From positions 1-28,716 of the forward strand of contig DATEOR010000061.1 in assembly GCA_035273885.1 (NCBI GenBank): DNA of 28,716 nt. Reading direction: 5' to 3'. Of the stretch, positions 1-6,912 are shown in pieces; position 1 is the stretch's first letter, and every line of letters starts with the position of its first letter. A model generated the notes under the pieces. That model did not search any database, was not told the DNA's origin, and saw only the letters and a list, made by a program, of their open reading frames with translations. Source of the DNA: DATEOR01 sp035273885. GTDB lineage: Bacteria; Actinomycetota; Thermoleophilia; Gaiellales; Gaiellaceae. A program made the translations under genes and the position numbers.

Positions 1-1
1 C

Positions 2-94
2 GGCGTCCTCGGCCCGTTCTTCTTCCTCGGGCTCAGCGTGCTCTACTTCGAGCAGAAGGCGCGGGCGTTATCCTCGCCGCAGCCGAAGACCTAG
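2..94 (+). CDS. C-terminal end of a membrane protein (5' truncated by window)
   Basis: An open frame enters from the left edge and stops at TAG 92-94. The 30 visible residues start with a hydrophobic run (GPFFFLGLSVLYF) followed by a short charged, Pro/Ser tail (EQKARALSSPQPKT). This looks like the last membrane helix and cytoplasmic tail of an integral membrane protein. Its stop codon lies inside the AGGAGG ribosome binding site of the next gene, so the two are probably co-transcribed. The family cannot be named from this fragment. Confidence 0.5.
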   Translation, partial: GVLGPFFFLGLSVLYFEQKARALSSPQPKT

Positions 95-102
95 GAGGGC
101 GG

Positions 103-390
103 ATGCCGAAGTACCTGATGCTGTCGCAGCTCAGCGAGCAAGGCTTGCAGACGCTGCGCGCCAACCCGGAACGGGTGCGCGAGGTGAACAAGGACGTCGA
201 GGAGCTCGGGGTCAAGGTGCTCCACCAGTGGTTCGTTCTCGGGCCGCACGACTTCGTGAACATCGTGGAGGCGTCCGACGCCTCGGCGATCGCGAAGGTC
301 TCCGTCGCGCTCGGCGCGCGGGGGAGCGTGCACACCGAGTCCTACGAGATGCTCGAGGTCGAAGACCTGCTGAACCTCCTCGCCGAGTAG
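103..390 (+). CDS. GYD-domain protein
   Basis: A 95-residue protein that opens MPKYLMLSQLSEQG and contains the pattern typical of the GYD family (PF08734): an N-terminal beta strand, a helix with REVNKDVEELG, a central WFVLGPHDFVNIVEA strand and a late SVALGARGSVHTES segment. Family members are small ferredoxin-like alpha/beta proteins, probably oligomeric, of unknown function. AGGAGG at 93-98 sits four bases before the ATG, which fixes the start. It follows the partial membrane protein closely and precedes a 73-residue orphan, probably as one transcript. Confidence 0.8.
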   Translation: MPKYLMLSQLSEQGLQTLRANPERVREVNKDVEELGVKVLHQWFVLGPHDFVNIVEASDASAIAKVSVALGARGSVHTESYEMLEVEDLLNLLAE

Positions 391-392
391 TC

Positions 393-614
393 GTGGCCGA
401 GCCGCCCCGGCTGCCCGACTGGCTCCGGGCCGAGGTGGCCGAGTGGCCGCAGGACGCGTTCGGCGCCCATCAGACCAGGCTCCTCCTCCGGGACGGCACG
501 GTCATCGCGCCCGTCGCCATCCTTCCGAGCGGCGACATCGTGGGCTGGGGCGAGGCCGGCGAGGCGCAATTCGACGCCGACGACATCGTCGCCATCGAGC
601 GCATCGACGACTAG
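393..614 (+). CDS. Small orphan protein, 73 aa
   Basis: A GTG start two bases after the GYD-gene stop gives 73 residues, beginning VAEPPRLPDWLRAEV. The middle has a short beta-rich part (TRLLLRDGTVIAPVAILPSGD), and the end is acidic (FDADDIVAIERIDD). I do not recognise a family. No membrane segment or signal peptide is seen, so it is likely cytoplasmic. Close spacing suggests translational coupling with the GYD gene. It ends six bases before the convergent psuG stop, with no terminator visible between them. High G/C at third positions in this frame supports it being a gene. Confidence 0.55.
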   Translation: MAEPPRLPDWLRAEVAEWPQDAFGAHQTRLLLRDGTVIAPVAILPSGDIVGWGEAGEAQFDADDIVAIERIDD

Positions 615-620
615 CTCGCT

Positions 621-1520
621 CTAGGTCAGCTTCGAGTACGCGGTCGCAACCTCGGCTGCGAGGGCGGCGTTCTCGACGATCAGCTTCTTGTTCACCTCGA
701 TGGTGCGGCCGTCGCTTCGTTCGTGGAGATACGAGAGGACGAACGGCGTCACCGCCTGCCCCCGGATCCCGCGGTTCGCGGCCTCCTGGATCCCCTCCTC
801 GATGAGCGGCTCGACGTCGAGGCTCTCATCGGGCGGGCGGGCCAGCACGATCCCGGAGTGGCGGCCGAGGCGCCAGTGGAACTGCGCCACCTGGGCGGCC
901 TCGTCGACGCTCTGCACGCGCTGCGAAACGGGCGGGCCACCGTCCGCCTTGTAGAAGAGCGGCATCTCATCGGTGCGCCACCCGAGCACGGGGACACCGA
1001 GGGTCTCGAGCACCTCGGCGGTCGCGTTCACGTCGAGGATCGACTTCGCGCCCGACGCGACGACGAGCGCCTCGGTTCGCCCGAGCTCGCCGAGGTCGGC
1101 GGAGATGTCGAGCGAGTGCTCCCAGCCGCGGTGCACACCGCCGATCCCGCCGGTGCCCATGAATCCGATCCCGGCTGCGCGGCAGACGGCGAGCGTGGCC
1201 CCCACCGTGGTCGCGCCGAGCTCCTTCGCCATCGCGCAGGCCGCGAGGTCGCGCGGGCCGACCTTGCGCGCATCCGGAGAGGTCGCGAAGCGCTCGAGCT
1301 CACCCGCCTCCATGCCGACGCAGATGCGCCCGTCGATGACGCCGATGGTGGCCGGCACCGCCCACGACACACGCACACGGCGTTCGGCCTCGGCGGCGAC
1401 CTCGGCTCCGACTCCGCCGGGGAAGCCGTGCGCGACGAGCGTCGTTTCGAGGGCGACGACCGGCCGGCGCGATTCGAGCGCCGCGCGGACCTCGGGATGG
1501 ATGCGGAGCAGGTCGGTCAC
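621..1520 (-). CDS. psuG: Pseudouridine-5'-phosphate glycosidase
   Basis: A 299-residue protein matching the PsuG family (known members about 300 aa). It reversibly splits pseudouridine 5'-phosphate into uracil and ribose 5-phosphate by breaking the C-glycosidic bond. Visible motifs: ALETTLVAHGFP with the acid Glu at residue 25; FMGTGGIGGVHRG at about 120-132; HSLDISADL at 135-143; and GAKSILDVNAT with Lys159 as the expected Schiff-base lysine. The ATG start overlaps the stop of the upstream kinase gene in an ATGA quartet (1517-1520), so the two are translationally coupled. Kinase plus glycosidase is the known two-step pseudouridine catabolic route that returns uracil from RNA turnover. The pair is transcribed from the promoter near 2315. 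Confidence 0.95.
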   Translation of the reverse strand: MTDLLRIHPEVRAALESRRPVVALETTLVAHGFPGGVGAEVAAEAERRVRVSWAVPATIGVIDGRICVGMEAGELERFATSPDARKVGPRDLAACAMAKELGATTVGATLAVCRAAGIGFMGTGGIGGVHRGWEHSLDISADLGELGRTEALVVASGAKSILDVNATAEVLETLGVPVLGWRTDEMPLFYKADGGPPVSQRVQSVDEAAQVAQFHWRLGRHSGIVLARPPDESLDVEPLIEEGIQEAANRGIRGQAVTPFVLSYLHERSDGRTIEVNKKLIVENAALAAEVATAYSKLT

Positions 1521-2308
1521 CGGGGGTAGGCCCCCATGGTTGCCACACAGCGCGCCGCGGCGTCGAGCCCGAGCTCCGGGCCGCCGAGGAGAAAGCCCGC
1601 GGCAAGCGCGTCCCCGGCGCCCGTCGTGTCGACCACCTCGGCGGGGCGCGCGTCGTACTCGGTTCCGGAGACGACGATGCCGCCGGCCCCCCTCTTGACG
1701 ACGACTGTCTCCGTCTCGACCTCGCCGACAAGCGCGGCCTCCTCTTCGTTCGCGAAGACGATCTGCGGGCGAATCCGGTCGAGCAACGCACGGAAGTCTT
1801 CAACGCCTGCCGCCTCGATCGCGGCGGTCGAAGAGAGATCGACGCTGACGCGCGGCGCGAGCGCGGCCGCCGCGAGCGACGCCTCTCGGATCGGGGGGCG
1901 CGCAAGGCTGTACCCCGCGATGTGCAGCCATTCGCATCCGTCGAGCCAGGATGCGTCGAGCTCGTCACGGGCGAAATCGGGCGCGATCCCGCGATCGGTG
2001 AGCATCGTCCGCTTCCCGTCCGGAGTGGCGACGGAGACCACGGTGCCGGTGCCGGCGTCTTCAACCGGGCCGGCGAGCTCGACTCCGCGGCGCCGAAGCT
2101 CGTCCGCGAGCATCGCGCCCGCCGGGTCGTCTGCCCGCTTGCCGATGAAGCGGGCACGTCCTCCGAGCGCAGCTGTCCATGCAGCAACGTTGGCGGCCTG
2201 CCCGCCCGGCGCCACCCGCGTACGCCCGTAGGTGTCGGTGTCCGCGGCGATGGGGCCGTCCAGGCGGACGACGACGTCGAGCAGGAGGTCGCCGAGGGTG
2301 CAGATCAC
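1517..2308 (-). CDS. psuK: PfkB-family carbohydrate kinase, probable pseudouridine kinase
   Basis: A 263-residue ribokinase-fold kinase. The N-terminal strand MICTLGDLLLDVVVRLDG carries the substrate Asp, VAPGGQAANVAAWTAALGG is PfkB signature 1, and DTTGAGDALAAGFLLGG near the C-terminus is signature 2 with the catalytic Asp and anion hole. The family phosphorylates sugars or nucleosides with ATP. The four-base overlap with psuG argues that the substrate is pseudouridine, giving the psi-5'-phosphate that PsuG cleaves. This substrate assignment is inference from context; ribokinase or adenosine kinase activity cannot be excluded. The GTG start has no Shine-Dalgarno sequence but lies exactly six bases after the -10 hexamer TAGGCT (read on the minus strand), so the mRNA is probably leaderless. 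Confidence 0.8.
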   Translation of the reverse strand: MICTLGDLLLDVVVRLDGPIAADTDTYGRTRVAPGGQAANVAAWTAALGGRARFIGKRADDPAGAMLADELRRRGVELAGPVEDAGTGTVVSVATPDGKRTMLTDRGIAPDFARDELDASWLDGCEWLHIAGYSLARPPIREASLAAAALAPRVSVDLSSTAAIEAAGVEDFRALLDRIRPQIVFANEEEAALVGEVETETVVVKRGAGGIVVSGTEYDARPAEVVDTTGAGDALAAGFLLGGPELGLDAAARCVATMGAYPR

Positions 2309-2314
2309 GGCGCG

Positions 2315-2320
2315 AGCCTA
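2315..2320 (-). promoter_or_regulatory. -10 element of the psuK-psuG operon (leaderless)
   Basis: Read on the minus strand the hexamer is TAGGCT, followed by CGCGCC and the GTG start. The spacing places the transcription start at or next to the start codon. It shares its TA dinucleotide (2319-2320) with the opposite -10 element. Confidence 0.55.
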
Positions 2321-2324
2321 CAAT
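2319..2324 (+). promoter_or_regulatory. -10 element for the small membrane protein gene (leaderless)
   Basis: TACAAT differs from consensus TATAAT at one base, and six bases separate it from the GTG at 2331. No ribosome binding site is present. This indicates a leaderless transcript running divergently from psuK. Confidence 0.55.
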
Positions 2325-2330
2325 CGGGCC

Positions 2331-2537
2331 GTGGAGAGCGAGCGAGCGAAACGGATCCGCTCCTTCGTCATCGGAGGGATCGTGGGCAGCGCGGCCGGGC
2401 TCGTCGCGGCCGGCCGCATGCGGGTCCATCGCCGACCGGAGAAGCGCCAGACGCCCGCCGGGCTCGCCGCCTTCGAGCAGGCGCCTTGCTATGCGGAGAC
2501 GATCGAGCGCGAGGCGCGCGAGGAAGCGGCCCGCTAG
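2331..2537 (+). CDS. Small single-span membrane protein, 68 aa
   Basis: From GTG 2331 the protein reads VESERAKRIRSFVIGG, then a glycine/alanine-rich hydrophobic stretch at about residues 10-28 (FVIGGIVGSAAGLVAAG), a basic patch (RMRVHRRPEKRQ) and an amphipathic, Glu-rich C-terminal helix. This resembles small YtxH-like or gas-vesicle-like anchors with a glycine-zipper transmembrane helix, but no family is assigned. The start is chosen because the -10 hexamer TACAAT lies six bases upstream; longer in-frame extensions would run back through the promoter and into psuK. Its TAG stop overlaps the stop of the convergent glycosyltransferase gene in a shared CTAG. Confidence 0.6.
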   Translation: MESERAKRIRSFVIGGIVGSAAGLVAAGRMRVHRRPEKRQTPAGLAAFEQAPCYAETIEREAREEAAR

Positions 2538-4192
2538 CGGTTCTCGAGCCTCGCGAGCGCGGCCAGGGCGGTCTGCAGGTTGATGCTCGAATCCCCGACG
2601 CCGAGGATCCGGCCCTCGAGCTCGACCGCCGCGGTGTCGCGGAAGAAGTCCGCTGCGTCGCGCACGGGCTCCTTCGTCCTGATCACGAGGAACGGGCCAA
2701 AGGCGCGCGCCTCGAACACCGGCCCGGGGACGGTTTCCGGAATTGTCAGCTTCACGCGGCTCTGGTCGCCCTGGTCGGAGGCGTCGAAGACCCACACGCC
2801 CCGGCCCAGGGGCTTCGGCGCCTCGTCGATGCTCTCGACGGCGAGCCGGGGATCCGCGCGCTGCACGATCACGGAGCCGAACGGGGCTCCCGCCTCCCGT
2901 GCGTCCAGGTAGAGCGGCTCGTAGCCGAAGAGGACGTCGTCGGGCCGGCTCGTCGCGGCCAGCCACTCCGCGGCCTGTTCCCGCGCCTGCTCGCGGGCGG
3001 CGGGCTCGCCCGCGTACATGTAGGGCGTCTTGTGCCAGCCCCAGCCGAACTCGACGCCGAGGAGCGCGGTCAGGCCGACCAGGACGACGGCCGCCTCGGC
3101 TCGCCCCGCCATGCCGGCGAGCTTCAGGAGGCCGGCCGCGACGAGCATCTGGAAGAACGGCAGCGCGAAGATCAGGTGGCGGCTCTCAAGGAAGACAGCT
3201 GACTGCGACCGCGTGACCATGAGCGCGAGGGTGGGGACCAGCAGCACCGCGGCGGTCAGAAGAACCGCGGCCGGCCGGGTGCGGAAGAGCGCGAGTCCGC
3301 CGAGCACTGCGAGCGCCGAGAACACGGCCGCCGCCGCGGTCCAGCCGGCGCCGAAGTCCCCGATCGTGTGCCACACGTACTCGAGGACGTCGACCGGTGA
3401 CCCCAGCTTGGAGTCGCTCTCGCCGGTGACGCCGATTCCGAAGCGCGAGGCGAGCGTACGGTAGATGAGCCAGAGCGGCGCAACGAGAGCGACCACGATC
3501 GCGAACGAGACCGCCGCCGGCCGCAAAGGAAACTCCCGACGCCACCGGCGCGCGAGCACGTACACGGCCTGGGCGGCGAGCACGAAGGTCCCGTAAGGCT
3601 GCGTTGCGATGGTGAGCACCATCGCCGCGATCCATGCGGCCCAGAGCTTCCGGTCGCGCGTCCCGACCGCGCGGAGCAAGGTGAGGAACGAGAGCGCGCT
3701 GAGGAAGAGAAACAGGCTGTACATGCGCGCGTAGATGCCGTGGTAGATGGTGATCCAACTCGCCGCTGCGAGCGCGGTCGCAACGAGCGCGGTCCGCTTG
3801 TCCGAGAGCCGCGCGACGAGCGCCGCGATCACGGGCATGCTCGCGACCGCGAAGATCACCGAGACGAGCCTCAGCGCGGTGAGGCTGGGGGAGATCGAGC
3901 CGGCGAGGTAGGCGAGGAGCCAGTGGAGCGGTGCGCCGCCCCTCTCCGCGAAGACGGTGGAGAAGACGTCGCCGATCGGCTGCTGCGTGACGAAAAAGAC
4001 GAGTGTCTCGTCCTCGTGCGGCGGCCACACCGTCATCTGGAAGAGGAGGAAGGTCGCGAGCGCGGCCGAGATGACGCCGACCCCGAGCCGGTACGGGTCC
4101 GCGCGGACGCGGAGAACCGTCCGCTCGAGCCACGATGGACGCGGCGCCGGCTCGGCGCGCGCGCCAGAGGCGGCCGTCCCCCCTGGTAGCAT
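2534..4192 (-). CDS. GT-C type polytopic glycosyltransferase-like membrane protein
   Basis: About 552 residues with some ten hydrophobic segments. After the first helix (YRLGVGVISAALATFLLF) comes WPPHEDETLVFF, an acidic motif at the start of the first outer loop typical of GT-C enzymes that use a polyprenyl-phosphate sugar donor. HGIYARMYSL, with Arg and Tyr, is the second feature of the PMT/ArnT-like group. The C-terminal 150 residues form a soluble outer domain. The likely role is transfer of a sugar from a lipid carrier to a protein or glycan on the outer face; acceptor and sugar are unknown. I chose the ATG at 4192, preceded by GGGAGGAA, because an upstream in-frame ATG at 4249 would overlap the divergent fmdB gene. 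The SD-to-ATG distance is short, so the start is uncertain. Confidence 0.7.
   Translation of the reverse strand: MLPGGTAASGARAEPAPRPSWLERTVLRVRADPYRLGVGVISAALATFLLFQMTVWPPHEDETLVFFVTQQPIGDVFSTVFAERGGAPLHWLLAYLAGSISPSLTALRLVSVIFAVASMPVIAALVARLSDKRTALVATALAAASWITIYHGIYARMYSLFLFLSALSFLTLLRAVGTRDRKLWAAWIAAMVLTIATQPYGTFVLAAQAVYVLARRWRREFPLRPAAVSFAIVVALVAPLWLIYRTLASRFGIGVTGESDSKLGSPVDVLEYVWHTIGDFGAGWTAAAAVFSALAVLGGLALFRTRPAAVLLTAAVLLVPTLALMVTRSQSAVFLESRHLIFALPFFQMLVAAGLLKLAGMAGRAEAAVVLVGLTALLGVEFGWGWHKTPYMYAGEPAAREQAREQAAEWLAATSRPDDVLFGYEPLYLDAREAGAPFGSVIVQRADPRLAVESIDEAPKPLGRGVWVFDASDQGDQSRVKLTIPETVPGPVFEARAFGPFLVIRTKEPVRDAADFFRDTAAVELEGRILGVGDSSINLQTALAALARLENR
4187..4192 (+). promoter_or_regulatory. 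Possible -10 element for the FmdB gene
   Basis: TAGCAT fits TANNNT and lies 29 bases before the FmdB ATG, giving a leader of about 20 bases. No convincing -35 is seen. The hexamer overlaps the start codon of the divergent glycosyltransferase gene. Confidence 0.3.
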
Positions 4193-4221
4193 TTCCTCCC
4201 GCAAACCGGGCCTTTCTTTCG

Positions 4222-4518
4222 ATGCCGATCTACGAATACAGGTGCCCAAACGGGCACACCTTCGAGCTGTTCCAGCGGATGACGGATCCGCCTCCGTCAG
4301 AGTGCCAGATCTGCGGCGAGAGCCCGCTCGAGAAGGTTCTCTACCCCGCTGCGATCCACTTCAAAGGCTCGGGGTTCTACAAGACGGACTACGGCAGCGG
4401 CTCCCGCAAGCGCGACGGCGACAACGCCGACAAGGCCGACTCGTCCGAGAAGAAGACCGACTCGAAGCCCGAGAAAAAGTCCGAGAAGAAGTCCGAGAAG
4501 AAGACCGCGGAGGCCTAG
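4222..4518 (+). CDS. FmdB-family zinc ribbon protein
   Basis: A 98-residue protein starting MPIYEYRCPNGHTFE, with a second pair in SECQICGESPLEKVLYP. This is the FmdB/CxxC_CxxC_SSSS family zinc ribbon: the first pair is C-PN-G with His, the second CxxC. Residues 38-60 contain the conserved IHFKGSGFYKTDY segment. The remaining tail, from about residue 65, is a low-complexity Lys/Glu/Ser run with tandem EKKSEKK units. FmdB proteins are common in actinobacteria, with poorly defined regulatory or metal-related roles. The ATG at 4222 is taken because the family begins MPxYEY. The stop shares CTAG with the convergent DUF2007 gene. Confidence 0.85.
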   Translation: MPIYEYRCPNGHTFELFQRMTDPPPSECQICGESPLEKVLYPAAIHFKGSGFYKTDYGSGSRKRDGDNADKADSSEKKTDSKPEKKSEKKSEKKTAEA

Positions 4519-4733
4519 GCCTCGGGCAAGAGTGCCCGCGCGGCCTCGAGGTCGGCCTCGTGGACGAGCACCTCGCGCGGGCCCGAGGGGATGAAGCCCT
4601 CGATCGGGGAGTCGATCGCGTCAGTGTCGCGATAGCCGCACTCGATGCCGTTCGCCCGGAGGAGGCCGCACAGCAGTTCCGCCTCGGTCTCCTCGGGGAC
4701 GACGGTCAGGACGACGGTCTGGTCTTGTTCCAC
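4515..4733 (-). CDS. DUF2007-like small protein
   Basis: From GTG 4733 the protein has 72 residues, beginning VEQDQTVVLTVVPEETEAEL. It has a ferredoxin-like layout: a strand, a helix with LLCGLLRANGIECGY, an insertion, then REVLVHEADLEAARALL. This is typical of DUF2007 (putative signal-transducing protein), in which a helix senses neighbouring protein domains. The GTG is preferred because TAGCGT (minus strand) lies seven bases upstream, giving a leaderless mRNA; the frame continues upstream only as a shadow of the LCP gene. It is transcribed in the same direction as, and just downstream of, the LCP gene. Confidence 0.65.
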   Translation of the reverse strand: MEQDQTVVLTVVPEETEAELLCGLLRANGIECGYRDTDAIDSPIEGFIPSGPREVLVHEADLEAARALLPEA

Positions 4734-4740
4734 GGTCGAG

Positions 4741-4746
4741 ACGCTA
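4741..4746 (-). promoter_or_regulatory. -10 element for the DUF2007 gene (leaderless)
   Basis: Minus-strand TAGCGT is followed by seven bases and the GTG start. It lies just beyond the LCP stop codon (4751-4753), so the small gene may be expressed independently of the LCP gene. Confidence 0.45.
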
Positions 4747-4750
4747 CTCG

Positions 4751-5929
4751 CTAGCCGCCGACGATGCAGCCGGGGCCGTAGGGGCCGGATGCAGGCTTCG
4801 GAGGCTGCGGTGCGCTCTTCCCGGTCACCATCGCGATCACCGAGACGTTCTCCTCGGTGCCGACGATGTAGTCGATCCCGCCGAGGCTCGAGGCGGTTCC
4901 GCCGAGGCGGCACTTCAGCTTCCCGCTCGATGGTGTGCGGAACTTGATCCAGCCGAGCTCGAGGATCTGCGCGGCGGAGAGGTCGGTCGCGAGCGGCTTG
5001 ACGATGTCCTTGCCGTTGAAGGGCGCCTTCAGGTACTCCGTGAAGCTCACGATCTTGTCGGCCATCGCCGAGACGACCGCCTGCTGGCGCTCCCCTCGCG
5101 TGATGTCGGACTCCTTCGGATCGAGCTGGTTTTCGCGGATCCGCGCGTAGATCAGCGCGCGCTTGCCGCTCATCGTCTGTTCGCCCTTCTTGAAGCGCCA
5201 GCCCTTCCAGCGGTCGCAGGCCGCTTGCGATGAGCGTGGGCACTCGAACTTGTTGGAGAGGATCGGCTTCGGCACGTCGATCGAGACCCCGCCGAGAGCG
5301 TCGATCACCTCGTCGAAGGTGCCGAAGTCGACGACGACCACGTGGTTGATGGGGAGCCCGGTGACGCTCTGCACCGTCTTGATCGCGAGCGTCGGGCCGC
5401 CGTAGGCGAAGGCCGCGTTGATCTTGTCCTCCCCGTGGCCCGGGATGTCGACGCGGAGGTCGCGCGGGATGGAGAGGAGCGCGATCCGGTGCTCGTCCGG
5501 GTCCGTGTGGACGATCATGATCGAGTCCGAGCGCGCCACGGCTTCCTGTCTGCTCTTGGAGCCGTTGTCGGCGCCGAGCACGAGGATGTTGCTCGGGTTC
5601 GAGAGCATGATCCCGTCCTGCGGCGTCAGCGCCCGCTCCGCCCGTGGGTCGAGCTTCTTGTTCGCCTCCTTGACGCCGCTGCGGAAGGCGAGGAAGCCCA
5701 GCACTGCCCAGACGAGGGCGAGGATGAGGAGGCCGACGAGAGTCCAGACGACAGGGCGGACCCAGCGCCGCCTCGTTCGGGCGGGCTTCGGGCCGCGGTA
5801 CTCTCGGGGCTCGGGTCCGTTCGCCTTGTCCTTGTCCGCCTTGCGGTCGGACTTCGGCGACTCGGGCCGGATCGGCCCCTTGACTCTCCCCCCGCGGTAG
5901 ATGCGGTACGGCTTGTCCTTGGGCGCCAC
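4751..5929 (-). CDS. LytR-CpsA-Psr (LCP) family cell-wall glycopolymer ligase
   Basis: A 392-residue type II membrane protein. It has a basic cytoplasmic head (residues 1-57, rich in Lys/Arg/Pro), one transmembrane helix at about 58-82 and an outer LCP domain. LCP signatures seen are NILVLGADNG, RSDSIMIVHTDPDEHRIALLSIPRD with the conserved Arg and Asp residues, KINAAFAYGGP, VDFGTFDEVIDALGGV, and RALIYARIR followed by RQQAVVSAM. The family attaches secondary polymers such as teichoic acids, arabinogalactan or capsule from undecaprenyl-pyrophosphate carriers to peptidoglycan. The last residues contain one Cys in a Gly/Pro tail. The GTG start lies 10 bases after a minus-strand TACGAT -10 element. 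The gene is divergent from the ROK kinase. Confidence 0.9.
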   Translation of the reverse strand: MAPKDKPYRIYRGGRVKGPIRPESPKSDRKADKDKANGPEPREYRGPKPARTRRRWVRPVVWTLVGLLILALVWAVLGFLAFRSGVKEANKKLDPRAERALTPQDGIMLSNPSNILVLGADNGSKSRQEAVARSDSIMIVHTDPDEHRIALLSIPRDLRVDIPGHGEDKINAAFAYGGPTLAIKTVQSVTGLPINHVVVVDFGTFDEVIDALGGVSIDVPKPILSNKFECPRSSQAACDRWKGWRFKKGEQTMSGKRALIYARIRENQLDPKESDITRGERQQAVVSAMADKIVSFTEYLKAPFNGKDIVKPLATDLSAAQILELGWIKFRTPSSGKLKCRLGGTASSLGGIDYIVGTEENVSVIAMVTGKSAPQPPKPASGPYGPGCIVGG

Positions 5930-5938
5930 GCGACCGAC

Positions 5939-5945
5939 TATCGTA
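5939..5945. promoter_or_regulatory. Overlapping divergent -10 elements (LCP gene / ROK kinase)
   Basis: The heptamer TATCGTA holds TATCGT on the plus strand (11 bases before the kinase ATG) and TACGAT on the minus strand (10 bases before the LCP GTG). The short 26-base divergent gap leaves little room for separate promoters, so one symmetrical site may fire both ways. No -35 element is clear on either side. Confidence 0.4.
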
Positions 5946-5955
5946 GCCGGAGCTC

Positions 5956-6912
5956 ATGGCTTCCCCCCGCGTCATCGCGCTCGACCTCGGGGGCACGAAG
6001 CTGCTTTCCGGGGTCGTCGACGACCAGGGGGTCGTCGAGAAGCGCGTGGTCGCCGCGACCGACGTGAGCAGCGAAGACGCCGTCCTGACGCAGGTCGAGG
6101 ACGCCGTCCAGGGGCTCATGGAGGAAGACATCGGCGCGATCGGCATCGGCATTCCCTCGACCATCGACCAGCGCCGGGGAGAGGCCATCGACTCCGTGAA
6201 CATCCCGCTTTCGGACGTGCCGCTCCGCGATCGCCTCCTCGAGCGGTTCCGGATGCCCGTGGCAGTTGAGAACGACGCGAACGCGGCGGCGCTGGCCGAG
6301 CATCGCTACGGCGCCGGGCGCGGCTCCAGGCACATGGTCATGCTGACGCTCGGCACCGGGGTCGGCGGAGGCCTGATCCTCGACGGTGAGCTCTACCGCG
6401 GCGCGATCGGCGCGGCTGCCGAGCTCGGGCACATCACACTCGACCTCAATGGCCCTCCCTGTCAGGGCAACTGCCCCGGGCGCGGCCACCTCGAGGCGAT
6501 GGCCTCCGGCACGGCCGCCGACGGCTACGCGCGCGAAGCGGCGGAGCGAAATCCCGACGGCGACCTCGGCCGCGCGGCGGCCGACGGAAAGAACGTAGAC
6601 GCGCGTCTCGCCGTCGAGCTCGCCGCGCACGGCCCGGGCGATGCCCGCGACGTGCTCGACCACGTGGGCTTTCACCTCGGCGTCGGCATCGCGAGCTTCG
6701 TCAATATCTTCAATCCGGAGCTCGTCGTGATCGGAGGCGGCTTCTCCCGCGCCGGCGACCTTCTCTTCGAGCCGGCGCGCCGGGTGGTCGCCGAGCGCGC
6801 GCTCTCGCCCGCGAAGGACGAAGTGAAGATCGTTCCCGCCCTCCTGGGCGTCGAGGCGGGCCTGATCGGCGCAGGGCTCGTCGGCTTCGAGGCACTCCAC
6901 CGGGGGCACTAG
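5956..6912 (+). CDS. ROK family sugar kinase, probable glucokinase
   Basis: A 318-residue protein of normal ROK length. The N-terminal phosphate motif is ALDLGGTKLLSGVVD; the catalytic segment is VAVENDANAAALAEH, containing the Asp base; LGTGVGGGLI is the second nucleotide loop; and AELGHITLD precedes the zinc site. That site reads CQGNCPGRGHLE where the usual pattern is CxCGxxGCxE, so two Cys remain and the last Cys is His. It probably phosphorylates glucose, feeding the glycolytic genes further along, but N-acetylmannosamine and other sugars are possible. The stop codon TAG shares a base with the GTG of rsmI, so the two genes are coupled. Confidence 0.85.
   Translation: MASPRVIALDLGGTKLLSGVVDDQGVVEKRVVAATDVSSEDAVLTQVEDAVQGLMEEDIGAIGIGIPSTIDQRRGEAIDSVNIPLSDVPLRDRLLERFRMPVAVENDANAAALAEHRYGAGRGSRHMVMLTLGTGVGGGLILDGELYRGAIGAAAELGHITLDLNGPPCQGNCPGRGHLEAMASGTAADGYAREAAERNPDGDLGRAAADGKNVDARLAVELAAHGPGDARDVLDHVGFHLGVGIASFVNIFNPELVVIGGGFSRAGDLLFEPARRVVAERALSPAKDEVKIVPALLGVEAGLIGAGLVGFEALHRGH

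Noticed and set aside
4459..4509. Lys/Glu tandem repeat in fmdB as a microsatellite or recombination site
   Set aside because: Imperfect short units in coding sequence, typical of low-complexity charged tails; no sign of mobile DNA.
4734..6203. Long minus-strand ORF (562 codons) over the LCP gene and the ROK kinase start
   Set aside because: Only its last 72 codons resemble a real protein (DUF2007). The rest is the Arg/Pro/Gly-rich shadow of the LCP gene in another frame.
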